Source: JBOHTO01 sp050733695 (GTDB taxonomy: Bacteria; Gemmatimonadota; Gemmatimonadetes; Gemmatimonadales; Gemmatimonadaceae). From it: a DNA stretch of 57,622 bases. The stretch covers positions 1 through 57,622 of the forward strand of contig JBOHTO010000111.1 in the NCBI GenBank assembly GCA_050733695.1. Direction: 5' to 3'. Of the stretch, positions 8,396 through 16,696 are shown piece after piece. The translations under genes were made by a program, and so were the position numbers. Each line of letters begins with the position of its first letter. Position 1 is the stretch's first letter. The notes under the pieces are model-generated. The model searched no databases. It worked only from the letters and a program-made list of their open reading frames with translations, and was not told the origin of the DNA.

Positions 8396-9907
8396 ATGAC
8401 GGATACACGGACCAGAGAGCGGGCGCTGGCACTTCTGCGCTCCCGCTTTGGCCATCGCCAGTTCCAGACCGGACAGTGGGACGCGATGTCCCCGCTTCTC
8501 GAGGGGCGTGATTCGCTCGTGGTCATGCCCACGGGCAGCGGCAAGTCGCTCGTCTATCAGCTCGCCTCGCTTCTTCTCGACGAGCTTGCCGTCATCGTGA
8601 GCCCGCTCATCGCACTCATGAAGGATCAGGATGACAAGCTCCGCGCGCTCGGCATCGAATCCCACGCGATGCATTCGCACCTTGGTGATCGCGAGGTACG
8701 GGCCGTTTCGGCCGGGGTGTCGGGAGGCAGCGGCACCATGCTCTACCTGACGCCCGAGCGATTCAAGGACCGCGAGTTCTTCGAGCGACTGCTTGCACGG
8801 AAGGTCGGCCTGTTCGTGGTGGACGAGGCCCACTGCGTCAGTCACTGGGGCCATGACTTCCGTCCCGACTATCTCGCGCTCGGCTCGATAGCGAAACGTC
8901 TGGGACGTCCGCCGATACTCGCGCTCACGGCCACCGCCACAGCGGAAGTACGCGCTGACATCATCCGCCAGCTCGACATGCGCGACCCGCGCATTCTCGT
9001 CACGGGATTCGCACGCCCGAATCTGCGCTTCGAAGTCGATCGGACGGTGAACGTCGACGCGAAGGACGCGTCGCTCGAGCGCATCATCGACGAGTCCGAT
9101 GGTGCCGGCGTCGTCTATGTAGCAACCATCAAGGAGGGCGAGCGACTCCACGAACACCTCCGGAATCGCTTCGCCGTCGGTCTCTATCACGGGAAGATGG
9201 CCGCCGCCGAGCGGAAGGAAGTACAGAATCGCTTCATGGCTGGGGAACTCCGCGCGATGATCGCGACAAATGCCTTCGGACTCGGCATCGACAAGCAGGA
9301 CCTCAGATTCGTTGTGCACTATCATTTTCCTGGCTCGATCGAATCGTATTATCAGGAGGCGGGCCGGGCTGGCCGCGATGGTGAGCCTGCTGTATGCACG
9401 ATACTGTATCGGGTTGAGGATCGACGCATACAGTCGTATTTTCTTGGTGGGAAGTATCCGGACGTACAGGAGGCCGCGCGCGCCGCGATAGTCCTCGAGG
9501 CGCACCCGGAGCGCACACCGGTTCCGCTGGACGACATCGCGGAACAATCGGGCATACCTCGCCGGAAGGTTCGCATCGTGCTCGCACTGCTCAAGCGGCA
9601 CGGGCTCGTGCGCGAGCACCGGGGCGGGAACTGGGAGCGGCTCGGCAGCAATCTTACGGCGGTGGATCTCAGCGCCGACCTCATCGACTATGAGGACCGC
9701 CGGGCGCGCGACCGGGCCAAGCTCCGATCGATCGTGCAGTACTGTCAGACGACATACTGCCGTACGCGCTATATCCTCGAGTACTTCGGGGAGCCTGCCG
9801 AAGAGGGTTGGCGCTGCGGCAACTGCGACGCGTGCGATGAGATGGCGCGCTGGACCGAAGCCCGTCGCCCTGTAGCGCGCGAGGTGGCCCCCGCGCTCGA
9901 GGCTTAG
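8396..9907 (+). CDS. recQ: ATP-dependent DNA helicase RecQ
   Basis: This 503-residue SF2 helicase has Walker A PTGSGKS, the Walker B box VDEAHCVSHWGHDFRPDY, motif III ALTATAT, and the C-terminal helicase motifs ATNAFGLGIDKQDLRFVVHY and YYQEAGRAGRDG. The zinc-binding region has Cys in YCQTTYCRTRYILEYFGE and CGNCDACDE. The usual HRDC domain is missing, so this is a short RecQ ending soon after the zinc domain. It unwinds DNA 3' to 5' in recombination and fork repair. No strong ribosome-binding site precedes the ATG, but the start matches the family N-terminus. Confidence 0.95.
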   Translation: MTDTRTRERALALLRSRFGHRQFQTGQWDAMSPLLEGRDSLVVMPTGSGKSLVYQLASLLLDELAVIVSPLIALMKDQDDKLRALGIESHAMHSHLGDREVRAVSAGVSGGSGTMLYLTPERFKDREFFERLLARKVGLFVVDEAHCVSHWGHDFRPDYLALGSIAKRLGRPPILALTATATAEVRADIIRQLDMRDPRILVTGFARPNLRFEVDRTVNVDAKDASLERIIDESDGAGVVYVATIKEGERLHEHLRNRFAVGLYHGKMAAAERKEVQNRFMAGELRAMIATNAFGLGIDKQDLRFVVHYHFPGSIESYYQEAGRAGRDGEPAVCTILYRVEDRRIQSYFLGGKYPDVQEAARAAIVLEAHPERTPVPLDDIAEQSGIPRRKVRIVLALLKRHGLVREHRGGNWERLGSNLTAVDLSADLIDYEDRRARDRAKLRSIVQYCQTTYCRTRYILEYFGEPAEEGWRCGNCDACDEMARWTEARRPVAREVAPALEA

Positions 9908-9980
9908 CGCGATACCATCATCGCCGCCCCGCCGCCGAACGATCAGCGGCATGAATTCAGCACGGAGATAATCGGGCGAC

Positions 9981-11120
9981 ATGGACATGAACGACCTGCG
10001 CAGTTACCAGCTCTACGGAAACCCTGCCGAAGTCTGGCTCATCTTTCTCGGGATCACGCTCGGGACCCTCGCGCTGCTCTGGGTTCTGAAGCAGCTGCTC
10101 ATCCGGCGACTGCAGCCGGTGGCGACCAGGACCCGTACGAACCTGGACGACCTCCTGCTCGATCTGGTCCAGCGCACGGGCTGGTTCTTTCATCTGTTCA
10201 TCGCGCTGTCCATCGCCTCGCAGGCACTGGCGATCACGCCGCGATGGGAGGCGCGAATCGGCCGGCTCGCCATCCTGGCGCTTCTCGTTCAGATGGCGCT
10301 CTGGGGTGTCGATTTCATCGCGTACGGCGTCAAGCGCTGGATCTCGAAGCGCGGCGCGACCGAGCCCGGCAGCATCGCGCTCATCAAGGCGGGCGCCTTT
10401 CTCGCCCAGGTCATGCTGTGGACCATCGTTTTCCTGCTCGCGCTCGACAACTTCGGTTTCGACATCATGGCGCTGGTCGCCGGCTTCGGCATCGGCGGCA
10501 TCGCAATCGCCCTCGCCGTGCAGAACGTTCTGGGTGACATGCTCGCGTCACTCGCGATCGTGCTGGACAAGCCCTTCGTCGTCGGTGATTTCATCATCGT
10601 CGACGATTTCATTGGGACCGTCGAGCACATCGGCCTCAAGTCGACGCGCCTGCGCAGCCTTGGCGGCGAGCAGTTGGTCATGTCCAACGCAGACCTGCTC
10701 AAGAGCCGGATCAGGAACTACAAGCGCATGGTGGAGCGCCGCATCGTGTTCTCCGTCGGCGTCGTGTACGGCACATCGCACGCTAAGCTGCAGCGCATCC
10801 CCGATATCATTCGCGAGATAGTAGGGTCGCAGGAGAGAACGCGTTTCGACCGCTGCCACCTGAAGGGATTCGCCGACTCGTCCATCGACTTCGAGACGGT
10901 GCACGTGATTCTCAGCTCGGATTACGCCGTCTACATGGACATCCAGCAGGCGATCAATCTCGAGATCATCCGCCGTTTCGAGGAGGAGGAGATCGGCTTC
11001 GCGTTCCCGACCAGGACGGTGATAGTCGAAGGCAGCGTGATGATGCCGCGAGCGGCGACGCTCGGCGCCGGCGATACCACGGCTGCGGAAGAGGAGGCGG
11101 CGACCGCGGGCAGACGCTAG
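9981..11120 (+). CDS. Small-conductance mechanosensitive channel family protein (MscS)
   Basis: This 379-residue membrane protein has about four or five transmembrane segments in residues 10-190. The pore-lining helix with alternating Gly/Ala (VAGFGIGGIAIALAVQNVLG) is followed by the MscS beta domain (PFVVGDFIIVDDFIGTVEHIGLKSTRLRS). A C-terminal alpha/beta domain ends in an Ala/Glu-rich tail. It opens under membrane tension to release solutes. The ATG at 9981 lies 74 bp after recQ, so co-transcription is possible, although the functions do not connect. Confidence 0.92.
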   Translation: MDMNDLRSYQLYGNPAEVWLIFLGITLGTLALLWVLKQLLIRRLQPVATRTRTNLDDLLLDLVQRTGWFFHLFIALSIASQALAITPRWEARIGRLAILALLVQMALWGVDFIAYGVKRWISKRGATEPGSIALIKAGAFLAQVMLWTIVFLLALDNFGFDIMALVAGFGIGGIAIALAVQNVLGDMLASLAIVLDKPFVVGDFIIVDDFIGTVEHIGLKSTRLRSLGGEQLVMSNADLLKSRIRNYKRMVERRIVFSVGVVYGTSHAKLQRIPDIIREIVGSQERTRFDRCHLKGFADSSIDFETVHVILSSDYAVYMDIQQAINLEIIRRFEEEEIGFAFPTRTVIVEGSVMMPRAATLGAGDTTAAEEEAATAGRR

Positions 11121-11127
11121 CGCCAGA

Positions 11128-11168
11128 CCGCGGGCCCGCGGCTAGGACGCCGCGGCTAGGACGCCGCG
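11128..11168. repeat. Palindrome and 14-bp tandem duplication at convergent gene ends
   Basis: The perfect 14-bp palindrome ccgcgggcccgcgg (11128-11141) runs into two copies of gctaggacgccgcg (11141-11154 and 11155-11168). The minus-strand stop of the deacetylase fusion (11156-11158) lies in the second copy. The palindrome may form a terminator-like hairpin between convergent genes, but it has no T tract. Confidence 0.7.
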
Positions 11169-12925
11169 GCGGCCGGCTTGCGCTCGACGCCGCTGTGCTG
11201 CAACCCCGACAGGAACTGCCGGGCGTTCCGGCCGAGCACACGCGTGTCGTACCCGCCTTCCTGCACGACGAGTGTAGGAACGTCCAGTTTCGCCAGCGCA
11301 TCACCGATGCGCTCGAATCCTTCGGGCGTCACGAGCCAGGCACCCGTCGGATCACCCTTGGCGATGTCGAGGCCGAGCGAGAGGACGAGATATCGCGGGA
11401 CGAACTTTCTGATGACGTCGATCGCGACGGCCAGCGTTTCCAGGTACTTGTCATCGCCGACGTTCTCGGGGAGCGGGTAGTTGTGATTGAAGCCCTCGCC
11501 GGATCCGCGACCGTGCTCGTCGGCAAAGCCGGCAAAATAGGGATACGAATAGCTCGGATCGCCATGAATCGAGAGAGTCAGGATGTCGGGACGCTGATAG
11601 AAGATGTCCTGGGTCCCGTTGCCATGGTGAAAATCGATATCCAGCACGGCAATCCGTCCTTCCGCGCTCAGTGACTGCGCCGCGACCGCCGCGTTGTTGA
11701 AATAGCAGAAGCCGCCGTACACGCGGGTCTCCGCGTGATGGCCCGGCGGGCGGCAGATCGCGTACACGAGGCGCTCCCCTTCCCGCAACAGGTCCGCGCC
11801 CGTGAGCGCGCAATCGACCGCGGCGCGCGCCGCGATGTACGCGTTGCGCGTGAGCGGCGTGAATGTGTCGATGCAGTAGTAGCCGGCCTGCACCTCCTCG
11901 TCCACCGGCTTGCGATCGGGGAACCGGATCGGAAAGACGTAGGGATACACCGTCTCCTTCTCTGCCAGCTTCGGACATACGCGCTGCAGATAGTAGACGA
12001 AATCCGGGTTGTGCACGGCGAGAATAGGCTTGTCACCGTGATCGCGAACGGCGATCTCCTCGATGCCCGGCAGCGACATGATCGCCGCCACGATCCTCTC
12101 CACCCGCACGGGGCGCTCCACGTAGCCACGCTCGCGTATGTGGTGCAGCGCGTGCTCCTTGGTGATGAGAACCTTGATCGGCCGCAGCAGCTCGCGCGCG
12201 GGCGAGGGGGCTGGCCTGGGCGTCGACGCCTTCGATCGCGCCGGCTGTACCGCCACGGGGTCGTCCGAAACGGAATCGACAATAGCGCGCGCGTAGCGAT
12301 CGTTGCGCGGATACTCGTACTTCTGAAAGAGAATCTTCTCCATCATCGCCCGAACTTCGTCCCGGCCCGGACGACGACCATCACCCGATGATGAAAGGGA
12401 GTCAAAAACGAGGTACGGCTCGCCCTCGGTCCGCTCCGGCCGCTTCTGCTCGTAGCTCGTGTTCGCGATCACGCGTGCGCCGTAACGCTCGTAGAAGCGG
12501 ATGCGCGCCCGGTTCTCCTTCCTCACCGCGGGGTCCGGCTCGAGCGCCGGATCATCCGGGCGAGCCTCGAGATAGAGACCATTGGAGCCTATCCGACCAA
12601 CGTAGTCGCGCAGCGCCTCGTACAGTGCTCCGCCGATCCCGCGCTGACGCACCGTCGGGTCCACCACGAGAAAGTCCAGCAGCGCCGAGTTGATGTCCGG
12701 ATAGTGGAAGCCGAGCGCGAACGCCATCACGTGCCCCTGGTGGCTCTCGGCAGTGATCAGGATGACGCGGATTCCTTTCTCGCTCTGCTGGCGCAGGAGT
12801 CGGGGGATACGGTCCGCATACTGCCCGTACACCTTGCCGTAGTAGCTGCGGAATATGCGCTGCACTTCCTGCATTCGCCGCGGATCGTGCGCGACATCGT
12901 GGACGTGCATGAACCGAATCCCCAA
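11156..12925 (-). CDS. GNAT acetyltransferase - histone-deacetylase-like fusion protein
   Basis: A TTG start at 12925 is preferred because an aggagg motif ends 4 bp upstream. The alternative ATG at 12910 has none at proper spacing. The 589 residues fall into two enzymes. The N-terminal GNAT fold (about 1-165) has FLVVDPTVRQRGIGGALYEA as its acetyl-CoA loop. A linker of about 70 residues leads to an arginase/HDAC-fold amidohydrolase (about 250-580). This has RPPGHHAET (tandem active-site His, near 393), DIDFHHGNGTQ (zinc ligands, near 427), SLGLDIAKGDP (zinc Asp) and QEGGYD (catalytic Tyr region). The family deacetylates acetyl-lysine or acetylpolyamines. The fusion joins an acetyl writer to an eraser. 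Substrates are unknown. Confidence 0.88.
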   Translation of the reverse strand: MGIRFMHVHDVAHDPRRMQEVQRIFRSYYGKVYGQYADRIPRLLRQQSEKGIRVILITAESHQGHVMAFALGFHYPDINSALLDFLVVDPTVRQRGIGGALYEALRDYVGRIGSNGLYLEARPDDPALEPDPAVRKENRARIRFYERYGARVIANTSYEQKRPERTEGEPYLVFDSLSSSGDGRRPGRDEVRAMMEKILFQKYEYPRNDRYARAIVDSVSDDPVAVQPARSKASTPRPAPSPARELLRPIKVLITKEHALHHIRERGYVERPVRVERIVAAIMSLPGIEEIAVRDHGDKPILAVHNPDFVYYLQRVCPKLAEKETVYPYVFPIRFPDRKPVDEEVQAGYYCIDTFTPLTRNAYIAARAAVDCALTGADLLREGERLVYAICRPPGHHAETRVYGGFCYFNNAAVAAQSLSAEGRIAVLDIDFHHGNGTQDIFYQRPDILTLSIHGDPSYSYPYFAGFADEHGRGSGEGFNHNYPLPENVGDDKYLETLAVAIDVIRKFVPRYLVLSLGLDIAKGDPTGAWLVTPEGFERIGDALAKLDVPTLVVQEGGYDTRVLGRNARQFLSGLQHSGVERKPAAAAS

Positions 12926-13135
12926 GACTCCTCCTGCCGGCTTCCGTGAACTGTTCGCGCCCGAGGTCGGATCGCAGGTTGGTATCTGTCGCGTCGTCGC
13001 CGGCTGCAATCCCCATTCCGGGGAATGGCATAGTGGCAACCGATCGGCCCACGCCTTGCACCAGCCGTGGATGACCGGCAATCGCTCCGCACTAACGATA
13101 CACCTGCACATCAACTGAATCACGAGGTAGCACGC

Positions 13136-13381
13136 ATGATCAGAATCGGAACTCTCCTGTTGACGTCGGTGACGGCCCTTCTCGTCGGGTGCAGCGATAC
13201 CGAGCAGGCGGCAGATGACCTCGAGGACGCGAAGGAGGAGGTCGTCGACGCGCAGGAGGACGTGGACGAGGCTCGGCAGGAACTCTCGGAGGAAGTGACC
13301 GAAGCGCAGAGAGCCGAACGTGCGGCAGCGGAGGCGCGAGGCGAGCTGCAGCAGGAGATCCGCGAGGATACCACGCCGTAG
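13136..13381 (+). CDS. Small coiled-coil lipoprotein
   Basis: The protein is 81 residues from the ATG at 13136, preceded by cgaggtag as a ribosome-binding site. Residues 1-19 form a lipoprotein signal ending in ALLVGC. The rest is almost wholly Ala, Glu, Asp, Gln and Arg in a heptad-like pattern (DLEDAKEEVVDAQEDVDEA), predicting one long helix that forms a coiled coil. Size and form recall Lpp-like or stress lipoproteins, but there is no family motif. The stop codon lies in a 12-bp tandem repeat. It could have a structural envelope role, which is inference only. Confidence 0.75.
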   Translation: MIRIGTLLLTSVTALLVGCSDTEQAADDLEDAKEEVVDAQEDVDEARQELSEEVTEAQRAERAAAEARGELQQEIREDTTP

Positions 13382-13410
13382 TCATTGCCGTAGTCATTGC
13401 CGTAGTCATT
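13375..13410. repeat. 12-bp tandem repeat, 3 copies
   Basis: Three exact copies of gccgtagtcatt span the stop codon of the small lipoprotein (TAG at 13379-13381) and the following spacer. Confidence 0.9.
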
Positions 13411-13454
13411 CCGCCGCGCTTGCCGGCGCGGGCCGCAGGGCGCATCGTATCCGC

Positions 13455-15756
13455 ATGCGACCCATTCGAATCATCAGCCTCATGGCCGCGCCTCTGGCGC
13501 TCGCCGTCTGCTCGGCCGCTCTCTCCGCTCAGGACCAGCAGCAGCCGGTACGAGGATTTCCCGCCGACGCACTGCCTGCGCTGGCACGCAACGAGGCAGC
13601 TCTCCGCGCCGTGCCGAACGCCGACTCGCTGCGCGCGCGCATGCGCCGTCTTGCCGAGGAGCCGCACGAGGCCGGCACGGAACGCTCGCGCCGCGTGGCC
13701 GAGCATATCCTGCAGCGATTGCGCTCCTTCGGCCTCGACGCCGAGATCGAACGGTTCGAGGCCCTGATGCCGCGCCCGGTGGCGCGGACGCTGGAGCTCA
13801 TTGCCCCGAACAGCTACAAGGCGACGCTGGCCGAACCCCCCGTGGCCGGCGACAAGGACTCTGACGACGCGAATCAGATCCCGACGTTCAACGCGTACTC
13901 TCCCGACGGCGACGTCACCGCGGAGCTCGTCTTCGTGAACTACGGTCTGCCCGAGGATTACCGCATTCTCGATTCGCTGGGCATCGACGTCGAGGGGAAG
14001 ATCGTGATTGCCAAGTACGGCCGCTCGTGGCGCGGGATCAAGCCGAAGCTCGCCGCCGAGCACGGAGCGGTCGGCTGCATCATCTACTCCGACCCGAAGG
14101 ACGACGGCTACTTCGTGGACGATGTGTACACGGATGGCCCAATGCGTCCGTGGCTGGGCGTGCAGCGCGGCAGCGTGATGGACATGCCCACCTATCCCGG
14201 CGATCCGCTCACGCCCGGTTGGGGCGCCGTTGAAGGTGCACGCAAGCTCGCGATCGAGGACGCGGTGACGCTCGAGGACATCCCCGTGCTGCCCGTCTCG
14301 TACGCGGACGCGCTGCCGTTCCTCCGCAACCTGGAAGGCCCCGTCGCCCCCGAATCGTGGCGCGGCGCGCTGCCGATCACCTACCACATCGGGCCCGGGC
14401 CGGCGCGCGTGCATCTGGCACTCGAGTTCGACTGGGATGTACGACCCCTGTACGACGTGATCGCGCGCGTGCCCGGCAAACGTTCGCCCGAGCAGTGGAT
14501 CATCTACGGCAATCACCACGACGCGTGGGTGAATGGGGCCGAGGATCCCATCTCCGGAATGGTCGCGCTGGAGGAGACAGCACGCGCCGTCGGTACGCTG
14601 CTAAGGACGGGTTGGCGTCCGGAGCGGACGATCGTCTTCGCGGCTTGGGATGGTGAGGAGTGGGGACTGCTCGGCTCCGGTCGAATGGGCGGAGCTGCAT
14701 GCGGAGGAGTTGCGCGACAAGGCGGTCGCGTACCTGAACAGCGACACCAATGGCCGCGGCTGGCTTGGCGTGTCGGGTTCGCACTCGTTGCAGATGTTCA
14801 TGCAGCAGGTCGCGCGCGACATACGCGATCCCGTGCGCGAGATGAGCGTGCTCGATGCGGTGATGCAGCGCAGGCGCGAACGGGCGAGCGAAGCCGCAGA
14901 GCCTGCGACTCCGCAGCCGGTAACGCCCGACTCGGCGAATCTTCCTCCCGGACAGCGAGCGGAGATCGCGGCGGACACGGCGGCCGGCCCGGACACAGCA
15001 GCGGCCGTCTCCCAGGCCGATGCCGACACGGGCTACACGATCGGAGCGCTCGGATCGGGATCGGACTACACGGCTTTCATCGACCACCTCGGTCTGGCGT
15101 CGCTCAACATCTCGTACGGTGGCGAGGCGAACGACGGGATCTACCATTCCATCTACGATTCGTTCGACTTCTACACGCGCTTCCTGGATACGACCTTTGT
15201 GTATGGAGTCCTCGAGGCGCGAACAACAGGAACCGCGATCATGCGGCTGGCTGACGCACCCGTGCTACCGTTCGAGTTCGGCAGTGTCGCAGCCACGTAT
15301 CGCGAGTACGTCGAGGAGATCGGGAAGGAATCGAAGAAGAACGATACGACGGCCGCGCTCGATCTGTCCGGCGTGAGCGCTGCGCTGGATCGACTCGTGG
15401 AGGCGGCGGCGCGATACGACAGCGCGCTCGCGCGGCTGGAGGGAATGTCCGCAGCGGATGTCGACGCGCGCTGGCAAACGCTGGAGCCCGTGAACGAGCT
15501 CCTGTACCGGACCGAGCGCGCGCTCACAGATCCGGCGGGGCTTCCGGGGCGCGACTGGTTCAGGCACCTCATATACGCACCCGGTTTCTACACGGGCTAT
15601 GGCGTCAAGACCATGCCCGGCATTCGCGAGGCGGTGGAGGATCGGCCCGACCTCGACCTGGCGCAGAGCGAGGCGGCACGCGTGGCGTCGGCGATCGACC
15701 GGTTCACGGCGGACGTCTCGGCGGCGGCAGAGCAATTGACCCGGGCGCTCAGGTGA
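13455..15756 (+). pseudogene. M28-family metallopeptidase (glutamate carboxypeptidase II type), frameshifted
   Basis: Two overlapping frames together encode one peptidase. The first frame runs from the ATG at 13455 with a signal peptide (ISLMAAPLALAVCSAALSAQ). It continues through a PA-like domain and the metal-binding boxes NHHDAWVNGAEDPISG and WDGEEWGLLGS. The second frame takes over with VEWAELHAEELRDKAVAYLN, SDTNG (metal Asp), YGGEANDGIYHSIYDSFDFY (metal His) and the transferrin-receptor-like dimerisation domain. The shift fits one extra base near 14679. Removing it gives about 766 residues, normal for GCPII-like peptidases. All metal ligands are intact, so the lesion is either recent or a sequencing error. 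If intact, it would be a periplasmic peptidase trimming acidic peptides. Confidence 0.85.
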
Positions 15757-15777
15757 TGCCTGGCTCAGCAGCAGTAA

Positions 15778-15800
15778 ATTAACTATTCGGTGAATAACCG
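15778..15800. promoter_or_regulatory. Operator-like palindrome at 3' end of tetR
   Basis: tattcggtgaata (15784-15796) is an inverted repeat with 5-bp arms and a 3-bp spacer, overlapping the last codons of tetR. The cggtgaata part recurs upstream of the gene at 16441-16449. Confidence 0.4.
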
Positions 15801-16427
15801 CTTCGGCGCAGGGCGCAGGGCGCTGAGCGCGAAGTCCGCTGCGTGTCGTGAGAAATCGGCATGTGTTCGGGATCCCTTCCCCTCGTTGGCCGATCGGACG
15901 CTCGATACGGCCGGCTGAGCCACGAACCAGTAGACGACCTGTCCGATGATCGAGATCGCCGCGAGTTCGGGATCGACCTCCGCACGCAGGCTCCCGCCCC
16001 GCTGGCCCGCGCTGACGACCTCCGCGAGCTGCCGCAGCATACCGGCCGCGAATTCGGGAACCCGACTGCCCGCGTCGGACAGCCCCGTGCCGTGATCGAG
16101 GAGCTCGCGCGCCAGCAGTCTGGGAGCATTGGGACGCGCGGACATGAAGGACGCCAGCAGTTGAACCAGCGCGCGGAGGGTTACGTCCGGCGCCTGACCA
16201 ACGGGGGTGTGTCGCCTCCGCTGTTCAGTCATGTCGCCGAAAACCGCCTCGAGCGTCTCGGCGTACAGGTTGTCCTTGCTGCCGAAATAATAGTACAGGA
16301 GGGCGCTGTTGACTCGCGCGACCGCCGCTATCTGCTTTGTGCTCGTCGCGGTGAAGCCCTGCGCGGCAAAGAGCTGCTCTGCCGCTCGCAGGATCGCGCT
16401 GCGGGTGGTTGGGTCGTCGGACTGCAT
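15783..16427 (-). CDS. TetR/AcrR-family transcriptional regulator
   Basis: The protein is 214 residues. The N-terminal helix-turn-helix is typical: TRSAILRAAEQLFAAQGF, then STKQIAAVARVNSALLYYYF and GSKDNLY. The C-terminal ligand-binding region (about 60-200) resembles CecR/RutR-type members but has no diagnostic residues. The gene is flanked by AT-rich palindromic sites (15778-15800 and 16430-16452) that stand out in this GC-rich window. They are plausible operators and suggest autoregulation. Its target is unclear because the M28 gene is convergent and transketolase is divergent at 270 bp. Confidence 0.9.
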   Translation of the reverse strand: MQSDDPTTRSAILRAAEQLFAAQGFTATSTKQIAAVARVNSALLYYYFGSKDNLYAETLEAVFGDMTEQRRRHTPVGQAPDVTLRALVQLLASFMSARPNAPRLLARELLDHGTGLSDAGSRVPEFAAGMLRQLAEVVSAGQRGGSLRAEVDPELAAISIIGQVVYWFVAQPAVSSVRSANEGKGSRTHADFSRHAADFALSALRPAPKRLFTE

Positions 16428-16429
16428 GA

Positions 16430-16452
16430 TAATTAATTAAACGGTGAATATA
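16430..16452. promoter_or_regulatory. Operator-like AT-rich site upstream of tetR
   Basis: taattaatta followed by aacggtgaata lies immediately upstream of the tetR ATG, where an autoregulatory operator would be expected. It shares the cggtgaata element with the site at the 3' end of the gene. Confidence 0.4.
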
Positions 16453-16696
16453 GCGTCGTCAAGTACTGTCCGCATCAACCACCCGTTGGAATCGCCCGAC
16501 GCCCTGGCCAGGGCTGCCAGCGACGATGAAGATGGATGCGGATGCCCCGGAAGAAGCGGGATGCTCAGGATTCTGCGGCTCCTTGTGCGCGAACGAATCG
16601 CCGCATCCCGATCTGGCGTGAATAACCTTAACTTGCAGCCCATCCGGCCGCGTCCGGAACTCGAATGCAACCTGACTTCACCGTTCTGACAATCCC

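Noticed and set aside
16437..16696. Small gene in the tetR-tkt interval
   Set aside because: The open frames here (77 and 81 codons, opposite strands) have no start signal or domain. The region is better read as promoter DNA.
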